The notes: generated by a model not told the origin, from the sequence alone. Positions 7,597-14,170 are shown, counted from the first letter of the stretch. The stretch: DNA of 15,739 nt from Planctomycetota bacterium (GCA_021798635.1 JAJZGH010000103.1:1-15739); one strand, 5' to 3'. Made by a program: numbers and translations.

Positions 7597-9129
7597 TCAT
7601 CCGTCGGCCTTAGGCCCGATTCGCTGCCAACTCGCCGTCGCTACAGCGGCCAAGTGGCTCCGTATTTGGCCGAGCTCCGCTGGGCAGCAGACCCATCCTA
7701 GCAGCGGATACAGGACTGCCAACAGGGCCGTGGCAAGTCCGGCCTGCGCGGGGTATTGGCCAGCAAGCGGATGCCACGCCCAAATCAGAAACATAGCGGG
7801 TGCCAAGCAGGAAAGGCTGGCGATTATGGGGCCTGCGTAGATTTTCAGAACCATGCCCCATCCCGCCTCGTTGCCCAGGGCGAGCCTTATGCACACGGGA
7901 GCTGCGATAGATACCGCCAAAGCCCACGCCGCCGCCACACCCACGGCTGCGCCCATCCGGGCACCGATAAAAACGGCGGCAATGAACAATGGGGCCTGCG
8001 CGACGGCGTAAATGAATAGGGTCCGGAATCTTCCTTTTGACTGCAGCGAGGCATACGCCGCTGCGTTCGGAATGTTCACGGCCATGGCTAACGCCATCAG
8101 TTGGAGAGCCGGCGCGGCCGGGAGCCATTTAGCACCGTACACCAGATCCACCAGTGGCTTAGCGACTGCCGCGAGCAGCAGGCACGCCGGTATGCTGAGA
8201 AAGGCAAGCATTCGCGAGGCGCGAATTACTGCCGCGACGTGGCGCGGTCGGTCCTCCTGAAGTTTGGAAAGCGCGGGCAGTAACACGCTTCCGAGGTTCT
8301 GTGACAGGAGCTGTGCCAACTGTGTAGAGAGATTAAACGCAAAGAAGAACTGACCTACGACGGCCTTGTTGTAAAGTAGGCCCAAGGCCAAAAATCCTGC
8401 CTGAAGTGTAACAGAGTTGACAAAACCTGTCGCCAGCATGAACCCACTATCCGCAGCTAGGAACCTCCATCGCTTAAATTGCGGGTTCGGCCCAACTCGC
8501 AGCTTTGCCAGTCGCCACAGCCATGCGGCGCGAACCGCACCCGCAATCGGCAGCGGCAGTACAAAGCTGTATGCGCCACAGCCACGCCACGCAAGAAATA
8601 TGCTTGTCGCCATGACAATAAGGTTGTACGCGGTGTTGACCATAGCGATGGCTCTAAACCGCATATCGATCGTCAGTCGCGCCGTAGGCACCACAATCCA
8701 TGGGCTCAACGGTGCGGCGGCGGCGATGACTAGAACCAGGCCGATTAATGCCTGGCTGTGAAAAACCACAGCTACCGCAGGACTGGCGGCTGCCAGGATA
8801 AGTGCGGTGGCGATCCCGATGGTAAGCTCAAACCAGAAGGCGGGCTTGCACCAGCGGCGAAAATGCCTGCGGCGCTGAATCAGAATCTGTTGGATTCCCG
8901 TTTGGCGGATAACGCCGGCAAAGGCCACGCCTGTGTACGCCAGTGCAGCTAACCCAAAATCCCGTGGAAGCAGGATTCTGGCGAGTGCAATTTGCGTCAC
9001 GAAGCTAAATATCTTCGAGCTGACCGTCTGGCCGGCCATCCAGAGGAAGCCCCTCGCCGTCTGGCGGGTCAGCGAGGTCCCGCTTGGTTCGGGGGGGAGC
9101 GGGGAGGATTTAATTTTCGCATCGTTCAT
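7597..9129 (-). CDS. Polysaccharide flippase (Wzx/MOP superfamily), copy 2
   Basis: Second MOP-type flippase, about 510 residues with repeated hydrophobic segments through the whole length and the family motif LLPRDFGLAAL near residue 50. It aligns with the protein at 2281-3840 from SLT to near the C-terminus with almost no gaps, and shares long blocks such as VIRQTGIQQIL, VVGQFFFA and LLSQNLG. By eye about two thirds of the first 75 aligned positions are identical. It is the first gene of the minus-strand run and divergent from the GT4 gene on the plus strand. The frame is open to 9234. I chose ATG 9129 because the N-terminus then matches the paralogue in length; ATGs at 9141 and 9144 are alternatives. 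A TTGCCG-N17-CATGAT box lies just upstream. Confidence 0.88.
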   Translation of the reverse strand: MNDAKIKSSPLPPEPSGTSLTRQTARGFLWMAGQTVSSKIFSFVTQIALARILLPRDFGLAALAYTGVAFAGVIRQTGIQQILIQRRRHFRRWCKPAFWFELTIGIATALILAAASPAVAVVFHSQALIGLVLVIAAAAPLSPWIVVPTARLTIDMRFRAIAMVNTAYNLIVMATSIFLAWRGCGAYSFVLPLPIAGAVRAAWLWRLAKLRVGPNPQFKRWRFLAADSGFMLATGFVNSVTLQAGFLALGLLYNKAVVGQFFFAFNLSTQLAQLLSQNLGSVLLPALSKLQEDRPRHVAAVIRASRMLAFLSIPACLLLAAVAKPLVDLVYGAKWLPAAPALQLMALAMAVNIPNAAAYASLQSKGRFRTLFIYAVAQAPLFIAAVFIGARMGAAVGVAAAWALAVSIAAPVCIRLALGNEAGWGMVLKIYAGPIIASLSCLAPAMFLIWAWHPLAGQYPAQAGLATALLAVLYPLLGWVCCPAELGQIRSHLAAVATASWQRIGPKADG

Positions 9130-9139
9130 CAAATGGTAC

Positions 9140-9168
9140 ATCATGCGCCTTGCAGGTTCGCGCGGCAA
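9140..9168 (-). promoter_or_regulatory. Candidate promoter of the minus-strand glycan run
   Basis: On the minus strand TTGCCG (9168-9163), 17 bases, then CATGAT (9145-9140). The predicted transcript would start about three bases before ATG 9129, so the message would have almost no leader. The same TTGCCG-N17-CATGAT arrangement precedes the acetyltransferase at 13755. The -10 box matches the consensus at only 4 of 6 positions. Confidence 0.35.
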
Positions 9169-9193
9169 GGGTGACCGAGGCGTCGCCATCGCG

Positions 9194-10480
9194 TTGCCAG
9201 CTTGCTGCGCGTGCCGTAGGTGGGTAATATCCAAGCAGCTAAATTTTGGCTCGGAAACGGGTGCTTATCTGATTACGGAAGGCGAAAAGAAAGAAATCCG
9301 CGTCGCTTGGCTAATTGCCGGCGATGAAGATGGTGGTGTGGCTCAAGCGGTACGCGGCTTGGCCGGTGCCGTCGCGCAGATGGGAATCCGTCCGGTTATC
9401 GTTGCGCTACACGAAGGGCCGTTTGCGAGGTCGCTGGCGGCTGCCGGATTTGATTTACGAGTTCTGGATGTGGATTCCTTCCCGGCGCTGCGCGGTGGAC
9501 TGCTGATGAAACTAAGATCACAGTTGCGGATACGAAGCGTAACTGCGGTAATCCGGCCGACGTTAGGGAAATTATTGTCGGGCCTTGGCGTCGATGCAGT
9601 CACTGTTCTCTGGCCGAACTTAATGCCGCTTGCAGCGATGGCGGCTCGGGATGTGGGTATCGCGTCCTTCTGGGAAATGCCGAACGTCATGGGGAAATAT
9701 CCCTTTGGTGTCAATCGCCGCCTGACGCAGCATACCCTGCAGCGGTGGAATGTGACGGCCTTGGCAAACAGCGGTTACACGGCGGCAACGCTGGGGGACC
9801 ACCCAGTCAAGCCCATAACGCTGTACCTTGGTGCCGACGACGCACGGTTTAGACCCGATCGGCGCGACCTATTGCCCCGCGAGCATGTTGGCCTTCCGCC
9901 GGATGCAACCGTCCTGGGTATGGTCGGCTGGGTAACGGCTGAAAAGGGACAGTCGCTAATTCTCAGGGCGATGGCGCAGCTTCCGGAGCAATATTCGCGC
10001 ACACACCTTCTGCTCTGCGGTCCCGCCGAACAGGGATTTCCCGGCGAACTATGTGCAATTGCAAGGGAGTTGGGAATCGCGGATCGTCTGCATCTGGTCG
10101 GCAGTGTGCCTGATCCGGAGCGGTATTATGGTGTGATTGATGTTGCCATCAATGCCTATCTGGGGGCGGAATCTTTTGGGCTTTCGGTGGTAGAAGCCAT
10201 GATGATGGGCAAGCCCGTGCTGGTGCATGCGTTGGGTGGGCCGGCGGAAACGGTGGTGGACGGGCAGACCGGGTGGCATGTGCATGAGCCGACGGTGGCG
10301 GGGTTCCGGGCGGGGCTGCTGCGGGCACTGGGAGATCGGGAGAAATGGGCGGAGATGGGCGCGGCGGGCCGGCAGCGGGCATTAGAACATTTCAGTTTAT
10401 CGCGGCAAGCGAAACAGTACGTGGAGATTGTCCGGCGGCGGCTGGAAGCCGGAACGCAGGAGCTAGAAGTTAGGAGTTAG
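9194..10480 (+). CDS. GT4-type glycosyltransferase, divergent
   Basis: GT-B glycosyltransferase of family 4. The N-terminal strand reads IRVAWLIAGDEDGGVAQAVRG. The donor domain has VGWVTAEKGQSL (about 244-255 from the start used here), LLLCGPAEQG, and the E-x7-E signature ESFGLSVVE (Glu codons at 10169 and 10193), followed by GKPVLVHALGGPAE. It probably adds a sugar in the same glycan pathway. The start is unclear. The frame is open back to 8933, which overlaps flippase 2. ATG 9143 would also overlap it. TTG 9194 is used here, but a promoter-like box at 9202-9230 would favour a non-ATG start such as CTG 9269. The C-terminal residues ELEVRS and the stop are encoded by the intergenic heptamer repeat (10461-10480), so the tail seems to have been replaced or extended by repeat DNA. 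Confidence 0.85.
   Translation: MPACCACRRWVISKQLNFGSETGAYLITEGEKKEIRVAWLIAGDEDGGVAQAVRGLAGAVAQMGIRPVIVALHEGPFARSLAAAGFDLRVLDVDSFPALRGGLLMKLRSQLRIRSVTAVIRPTLGKLLSGLGVDAVTVLWPNLMPLAAMAARDVGIASFWEMPNVMGKYPFGVNRRLTQHTLQRWNVTALANSGYTAATLGDHPVKPITLYLGADDARFRPDRRDLLPREHVGLPPDATVLGMVGWVTAEKGQSLILRAMAQLPEQYSRTHLLLCGPAEQGFPGELCAIARELGIADRLHLVGSVPDPERYYGVIDVAINAYLGAESFGLSVVEAMMMGKPVLVHALGGPAETVVDGQTGWHVHEPTVAGFRAGLLRALGDREKWAEMGAAGRQRALEHFSLSRQAKQYVEIVRRRLEAGTQELEVRS
9202..9230 (+). promoter_or_regulatory. Candidate sigma70-type promoter for the divergent GT4 gene
   Basis: TTGCTG (9202-9207), 17 bases, TAATAT (9225-9230), giving a start site near 9237. If real, translation must begin downstream of that point, at a non-ATG codon such as CTG 9269 or ATT 9272, since no ATG, GTG or TTG lies in frame before the first beta strand. 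Confidence 0.3.
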
Positions 10481-10551
10481 AAGACATTCGCTGCTACTTT
10501 GCTTGGCAGTTAAACCCGCCAATTTACGCCGTCTTCTAACTTCTAACTCCT
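10465..10551. repeat. Inverted heptamer repeat at the end of the GT4 gene
   Basis: A 21-base arm at 10465-10485, built on AGTTAG/GAAGTTAG units, is the reverse complement, with two mismatches, of 10531-10551 (CTTCTAA-type units). The first arm contains the GT4 stop codon. The transcript could form a long hairpin right at the gene end and so act as a 3' stabiliser or terminator. The word GAACGCAGGAG plus TAGAAGTTAGG around 10452-10474 recurs in the inverted repeat near 13923. Confidence 0.7.
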
Positions 10552-10575
10552 CGGTACTGAATACTTAGGTCACGG

Positions 10576-10620
10576 CATCCAGCAAAACAGCAGCGCAGCG
10601 CTTCAAAGCCTTCTAACTTC
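10576..10620 (+). repeat. Dispersed intergenic repeat core, diverged copy
   Basis: The order of words AGCAAAA, GCAGCG, CTTCAA, GCC, then TTCTAACTTC matches the outer end of the inverted-repeat arms at 12929-12975 and 13985-14032, with several substitutions. The 25 bases at 10592-10616 also occur inverted at 12774-12798 with one mismatch. This shows that the repeat is a family spread over the region, not one local duplication. Confidence 0.6.
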
Positions 10621-10635
10621 TCCCATCTGCCGCAT

Positions 10636-10733
10636 ATACTAATAAATACTGAATGTACTGATCAATACTGATAATACTGCCATTACTGAAGGAGATGAAT
10701 GAACTGAATGAACTGAATGAACTGAATAGAGCG
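10636..10733 (+). repeat. ACTGAAT-type repeat island upstream of the first toxin-antitoxin pair
   Basis: Degenerate repeats of AATACTG and TACTGAAT fill this stretch. It ends in three exact 9-bp tandem units GAATGAACT (10697-10723). Within it, 10654-10690 is a copy of the 37-bp direct repeat found again at 11506-11542. No gene is visible in the stretch from 10481 to 10795; it holds these repeats and the promoter region of the antitoxin gene. Confidence 0.75.
10654..10690 (+). repeat. 37-bp direct repeat, left copy
   Basis: TGTACTGATCAATACTGATA and the following 17 bases recur at 11506-11542 with one mismatch (C at 10681, A at 11533). The two copies bracket the RHH/PIN pair. A related inverted copy lies at about 13826-13860. 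Confidence 0.85.
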
Positions 10734-10759
10734 AAATGCGTGCTTCCACCTTTCCCCGG

Positions 10760-10797
10760 TTGTTCCTCTTCACACTTTGTGTTACATTGTCTTACAT
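10760..10797 (+). promoter_or_regulatory. Candidate promoter and operator of the RHH/PIN operon
   Basis: TTGTTC (10760-10765), 17 bases, TACATT (10783-10788), with ATG 10796 about seven bases after the -10 box, which suggests a leaderless transcript. TTACAT occurs at 10782-10787 and 10792-10797, exactly 10 bp apart. Ribbon-helix-helix antitoxins often bind such half-sites one helical turn apart to repress their own operon. The operator role is inferred. Confidence 0.35.
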
Positions 10798-11011
10798 GAA
10801 TACGCTATCCATACGCATTCCGCAACCGTTGCGGCGCGACCTTGAGCGGTTGGCCCGGCGCAGCCACCAGCCGATAAGTGATCTGGTCCGCGATTCCATC
10901 CGGCAATATGTTGCGGCACAGAAATTCCAGGCATTGCGTAATACCGCAATCCCTTTTGCGCGCCGGCAGGGCTTTCTGACCGATGGGGACGTCTTTAAGG
11001 CCGTATCGTGA
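10796..11011 (+). CDS. Ribbon-helix-helix antitoxin of a type II toxin-antitoxin pair
   Basis: A 71-residue protein with a ribbon-helix-helix (CopG/MetJ/Arc-type) DNA-binding fold: strand NTLSIRIP, then helices PLRRDLERLARRSHQ and PISDLVRDSIRQYVAAQ. The C-terminal part (about 45-71) would wrap and inhibit the toxin. Such antitoxins neutralise the PIN nuclease and repress the shared promoter. The frame is open from ATG 10736, but ATG 10796 places the RHH strand at the N-terminus as usual. The extra 20 residues are hydrophobic and look like translated promoter DNA. The stop overlaps the toxin start by four bases (GTGA), a sign of translational coupling. No Shine-Dalgarno is seen. Confidence 0.85.
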   Translation: MNTLSIRIPQPLRRDLERLARRSHQPISDLVRDSIRQYVAAQKFQALRNTAIPFARRQGFLTDGDVFKAVS

Positions 11012-11424
11012 AGGTTGTGCTCGACACCAATGTATTACTTGCAGGCGTCGCGACGCGAGGTGTCTGCGAAGGTGTCGTTACTGAGTGTCTGCAATACCAT
11101 GAATTAATCACATCCGCACCCATTTTGGGCGAATTCAGTCGGCATTTACTTGGGAAATTTAAGATTCCGCCTGGGAGGGCACGTGAAATAATCGCTTTCA
11201 TTCGCGCACACAGCCTCGTCGTTGTGCCGGCGGAGATTCCACCAGAGGCCTGCCGCGATTCCGCCGACCTGATGGTGTTGGGCACCGCGATCGTCGGTGC
11301 TGCCCAGTACATTGTTACCGGCGACAAAGACCTGCTGGTACTCCAACGATACCAGGATGTCGCAATTATCACTCCCCGTGAGTTCTACCAACTGACTGGC
11401 AAAGACGAAGGGCCGGAGCCGTAG
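11008..11424 (+). CDS. PIN-domain toxin (PIN_3/COG1569-like)
   Basis: A 138-residue PIN-domain protein, expected to be a Mg2+-dependent RNase held inactive by the upstream antitoxin. The acidic quartet can be placed: D6 in VVLDTNVLLAG, E42 in ILGEFSRHL, D87 (or D84) in CRDSADLMVLG, and D106/D108 in IVTGDKDLL. The order and spacing fit the family often called 'putative toxin component, PIN family'. Translation starts at GTG 11008, which overlaps the antitoxin TGA. The ending ITPREFYQLTG is also typical. The pair sits between two repeat islands and is bracketed by a 37-bp direct repeat, as expected for a module that moves or is exchanged as a unit. Confidence 0.9.
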   Translation: MKVVLDTNVLLAGVATRGVCEGVVTECLQYHELITSAPILGEFSRHLLGKFKIPPGRAREIIAFIRAHSLVVVPAEIPPEACRDSADLMVLGTAIVGAAQYIVTGDKDLLVLQRYQDVAIITPREFYQLTGKDEGPEP

Positions 11425-11438
11425 ACGGCAGACAAAAA

Positions 11439-11492
11439 CTTCTAACTTCTAACTTCTAACTCCTAACTCCTAACTCCTAACTCCTAACTCCT
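11439..11492 (+). repeat. Tandem heptamer array CTTCTAA/CTCCTAA
   Basis: Three exact CTTCTAA units (11439-11459) are followed by four exact CTCCTAA units (11460-11487) and a partial one. It starts 15 bases after the PIN toxin stop. The same heptamers occur singly or in twos and threes at 10531-10551, 12961-12982, 13023-13038 and, inverted, at 10465-10485, 13931-13944 and 13985-14001. Confidence 0.95.
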
Positions 11493-11505
11493 TGCAGCTA
11501 ATGCA

Positions 11506-11580
11506 TGTACTGATCAATACTGATAATACTGCAATTACTGAATGTGCTGCCAATACTGAATGTACTGATCAATACTGTTT
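11506..11580 (+). repeat. ACTGAAT/AATACTG island with right copy of the 37-bp direct repeat
   Basis: 11506-11542 repeats 10654-10690 with one mismatch. The following bases continue as degenerate TGAATGTACTGATCAATACTG units to about 11577. From there to the sulfotransferase start at 11727 I see no gene and no clear promoter. Confidence 0.85.
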
Positions 11581-11726
11581 ACGCTGCAACTATTTGTCCT
11601 TTCGTGCGTAGGGTTGTCTGTGGCGTGTGGGTGGGGAGCACGGAGATGGTTCGTCCGATGCACGGGCATAAGGCCCATAACAGGGCTGTGGCGTGGTTCG
11701 GGGCTGAGATAACATGGAAGGAAAGA

Positions 11727-12746
11727 ATGATAGACACGTCTGCATGTTTGGTTGGTGCTGCGCCGCGCACCGTTGTTGCGGTGCTGGGGCCGCCGCGCAG
11801 CGGCACCAGTGCCATTACCCGGGCATTGGAATGTTTGGGCGTGGACTTGGGGAACGCGCAGGATCATCGCACTGCTGATCCCGCCAATCCCAAGGGCTTT
11901 TGGGAAGATTTATCCATTATTGACCTATGTGCCCGCGGCCTGGCGGCCCATAATCTCCCGTGGTACGGACTGCAGTTATTGACTGCGGAGGATTGGCAGA
12001 CGCCGAAAGGGCGTGAGTTGTTAGCTGAAGCAACAGATCTAATTAACCGCCGCGTGGGCAGCTCAGCCAGGGGGATATGGGGTTGCAAAAATCCGCAGAT
12101 GGGGCGGATGATTTGGCTGTGGATGGAGGCGTTTAACAATGCCCGTTGCCGGGACTGCTATGTTATTGCGCTGCGGAATCCGCTAAGCGTGGCGGCCTCG
12201 GTGGTTCGCGGCAGCCCGCACTTTGCTGTGGGATGCAGCCCGACGCATCTGCATTTGATGTGGCTGATGTATCACATTGGCGCGATGGAAACTGTGCTGG
12301 CAGGTAAACCGGCGGTGGTGGTGGATTTTGATTGCATGATGGCCAATCCGGGCGCCGGCCTGGAACGCATTTCCGCCGCATTGGCCCTGCCGATTCCGCC
12401 GGGAAATCAGCACGCCATTGATTCCTATGGCGAAAAATTTCTGGATAAAACCCTGCGGCATACGGAATTTTTGCTTTCTGATCTGGCGGCTGATCCGCGG
12501 GTGCCGGGGCTGGTGTACCGGGCCTACGAAGCGCTTTTGGATGCCGCGCATGATCGGCAGATTTTGCAAGGTGAGGATTTCCGGAAGCGGTGGGGAGCGA
12601 TAACGGATGAGGCCATGGACCGCAATTCGATTTTCCGCCTGATTGACCAAATTGACAATCGGCTGACACGCTCCAGGTATGTAGCGCGAATTATTTATCG
12701 CCATTCGCCCAAGCCGTTACGCCGCTGGCTGGCGCGGTTGGCGTAG
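11727..12746 (+). CDS. Sulfotransferase family protein (PAPS-dependent)
   Basis: A 339-residue protein with a sulfotransferase fold. The 5'-phosphosulfate-binding loop is VLGPPRSGTSAITRALECLG (about 19-38). The 3'-phosphate-binding segment is IALRNPLSVAASVVR (about 147-161, with R150 and nearby serines), preceded by WGCKNPQM. These proteins transfer sulfate from PAPS to hydroxyl groups of glycans or other acceptors. The frame is open from 11544, but ATG 11727 has a good AAGGAA Shine-Dalgarno just upstream and gives a normal N-terminus. The extension would translate repeat DNA. It stands alone between repeat islands. Sulfation of the glycan made by the cluster at 1070-10480 is a reasonable guess, but the acceptor is unknown. 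Confidence 0.85.
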   Translation: MIDTSACLVGAAPRTVVAVLGPPRSGTSAITRALECLGVDLGNAQDHRTADPANPKGFWEDLSIIDLCARGLAAHNLPWYGLQLLTAEDWQTPKGRELLAEATDLINRRVGSSARGIWGCKNPQMGRMIWLWMEAFNNARCRDCYVIALRNPLSVAASVVRGSPHFAVGCSPTHLHLMWLMYHIGAMETVLAGKPAVVVDFDCMMANPGAGLERISAALALPIPPGNQHAIDSYGEKFLDKTLRHTEFLLSDLAADPRVPGLVYRAYEALLDAAHDRQILQGEDFRKRWGAITDEAMDRNSIFRLIDQIDNRLTRSRYVARIIYRHSPKPLRRWLARLA

Positions 12747-12920
12747 CCGGCGTGGCCGGCGAGTACGCAGGTATTAGAAGGTTTTGAAGCGCTGCGCTTG
12801 CATTTGGCATTCCTTCGCAGTGCATTCAGTAAATTCAGTATTGGACAGTACATTCATTATTTTCGGTAATTTGACGTCCTTTGTGCCTTGGTGGTAAAGA
12901 AAGCCACTCTCGCATCGAGC
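12747..12920. repeat. Repeat-rich intergenic stretch after the sulfotransferase gene
   Basis: No gene is visible. 12774-12798 is an inverted copy of 10592-10616 (25 bases, one mismatch). ATTCAGTA-type units appear near 12824-12861. A TCGCATC word occurs just before the left inverted-repeat arm. Confidence 0.6.
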
Positions 12921-13097
12921 ATCTCGCATCAAGCAAAATGGCAGCGATGCACTTCAATGCCTAACTTCTAACTTCTAACTCCTGGCTTCTGCGTTCTCGT
13001 GCATTATTCATTGACACCGCCCCCTAACTTCTAACTCCTGCGTTCTCGTTTCCCCGTAACCCGTAACCTGTCCCCTGCAACCTATCGGTTGTACTGC
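12921..13097 (+). repeat. Left arm of the ~170-bp inverted repeat around the acetyltransferase gene
   Basis: The 177 bases from ATCTCGCATC to GTTGTACTGC are the reverse complement of 13871-14040, apart from one extra heptamer (CTTCTAA) and one substitution (TTTCCCC here, TTTTCCC there). The arm contains heptamer repeats and unique-looking words such as GCATTATTCATTGACACCGC. Confidence 0.95.
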
Positions 13098-13143
13098 AAT
13101 TACTGAATATACTCCCAATACTGGATTAACTGATTGAACCAGA

Positions 13144-13755
13144 TCACGATGGAGGGGGGTCTGCCTGCATTTTGCGGTCTTTGACGACGTGCGCGGGATT
13201 GCCGGCGACGATTTTCCATGGGGCGACATCTTTTGTTGCTACAGCGCAGGCACCGACCACTGCGCCGTTGCCGACGGTTACACCGGGTCCGACAAAAGCG
13301 CGGGCGCAAATCCAGGCGTCGTTGCCGATGATGATGGGACGGGCAATTAACGGCATGGCCAATTGCGTGTAGTCATGGGTGCCGGCACACAGGTACGCTT
13401 CCTGACTGACCATTGCACGGTCTCCGATGGTGACGGGGCCAAGGTCGTAGATTTCGGCGTTATCGCCGATGATGGCCATATCACCTATTTCCAGAAGCCA
13501 CGGATAATAGACGCGGCTGGTGCGGCGGATGCTGCATTGCTTGCCGATTTTTGCACCGAACAGGCGTAGCAGGGTGCAGCGCCAATGGGACCAGGTATGG
13601 AAGGAATAGCGGTAGAGGGTGCATTGTACCATGCTCCAGAGCAGACGCCGAACTTTCCAGCTTGTGGGGGCCGATGAGATCAGCCGGGCTGCGGCGGCGG
13701 AATCTGTTGTGGACAGAGTTGGCGCGGGCAGAATTGGCTTATTTGGATCGGTCAT
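13144..13755 (-). CDS. WcaF-like sugar O-acetyltransferase (left-handed beta-helix)
   Basis: A 203-residue hexapeptide-repeat acyltransferase resembling putative colanic acid acetyltransferase WcaF, which O-acetylates exopolysaccharide sugars from acetyl-CoA as a cytoplasmic trimer. After an N-terminal helical part (RLLWSMVQCTLYRYSFHTWSHW), hexad coils run from about residue 68 (AKIGKQCSI, LEIGDMAIIGDNAEI, VTIGDRAMV). The catalytic histidine is in GTHDYT (H127). The later coils IIIGNDAWICARAFVGPGV and VTVGNGAVVGACAV follow, and the family ending VAGNPAHVVKDR is present. ATG 13755 is preferred. ATG 13767 and a longer frame to 13815 are possible, but the extension reads into repeats. It lies opposite to the sulfotransferase and exactly inside the inverted repeat 12921-14040. 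Confidence 0.9.
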   Translation of the reverse strand: MTDPNKPILPAPTLSTTDSAAAARLISSAPTSWKVRRLLWSMVQCTLYRYSFHTWSHWRCTLLRLFGAKIGKQCSIRRTSRVYYPWLLEIGDMAIIGDNAEIYDLGPVTIGDRAMVSQEAYLCAGTHDYTQLAMPLIARPIIIGNDAWICARAFVGPGVTVGNGAVVGACAVATKDVAPWKIVAGNPAHVVKDRKMQADPPPS

Positions 13756-13762
13756 GCCGCAT

Positions 13763-13791
13763 ATCATGGCGTAAGAGTTGCAAGGCGGCAA
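13763..13791 (-). promoter_or_regulatory. Candidate promoter of the acetyltransferase gene
   Basis: On the minus strand TTGCCG (13791-13786), 17 bases, CATGAT (13768-13763). ATG 13755 begins eight bases after the -10 box, so a leaderless message is predicted. The promoter lies inside the inverted repeat, so an inversion would carry promoter and gene together. Confidence 0.35.
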
Positions 13792-13796
13792 CTGAT

Positions 13797-13870
13797 TCAG
13801 TATTTGGCAGTACATTCAGTATTGGCAGTAGTTGCAGTATGATCAGTATTGATCAGTACATTCAGAATTG
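13797..13870. repeat. AATACTG/ACTGAAT repeat island (inverted orientation)
   Basis: Degenerate CAGTATT and CAGTACATT units. Positions about 13826-13860 are a diverged inverted copy of the 37-bp repeat at 10654-10690. The island lies between the acetyltransferase promoter and the right inverted-repeat arm. Confidence 0.7.
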
Positions 13871-14040
13871 GCAGTACAACCGATAGGTTGCAGGGGACAG
13901 GTTACGGGTTACGGGAAAACGAGAACGCAGGAGTTAGAAGTTAGGGGGCGGTGTCAATGAATAATGCACGAGAACGCAGAAGCCAGGAGTTAGAAGTTAG
14001 GCATTGAAGTGCATCGCTGCCATTTTGCTTGATGCGAGAT
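13871..14040 (-). repeat. Right arm of the ~170-bp inverted repeat around the acetyltransferase gene
   Basis: 170 bases, the inverted counterpart of 12921-13097. Similarity stops sharply at 14040, where a CAGATGC heptamer array begins, and fades into degenerate ACTG repeats at the inner end. One heptamer fewer than the left arm suggests slippage after the copy was made. Confidence 0.95.
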
Positions 14041-14091
14041 ACCAGATGCCAGATACCAGATGCCAGATGCCAGATGCCAGGTTCCAGATAT
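14036..14091 (+). repeat. Tandem heptamer array, CAGATGC family
   Basis: Eight consecutive 7-bp units: GAGATAC, CAGATGC, CAGATAC, CAGATGC three times, CAGGTTC, CAGATAT. It abuts the outer end of the right inverted-repeat arm. A further run of units lies at 14150-14198 within and after the 81-bp direct repeat. Confidence 0.95.
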
Positions 14092-14170
14092 GTTAGCCGG
14101 CTGGTTTAACCTGCCGGGCAGCGCAGCGCTTCCGGCCAATGCTCGATGCGAGATACCAGATGCCAGATGC
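14090..14170 (+). repeat. 81-bp direct repeat, left copy
   Basis: Matches 15024-15104 with three mismatches, from ATGTTAGCCGGCTGGTTTAA to the second CAGATGC unit. The two copies bracket the DUF433/DUF5615 pair. It contains short palindromes (AGCCGGCT, TGCCGGGCA). Confidence 0.95.
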
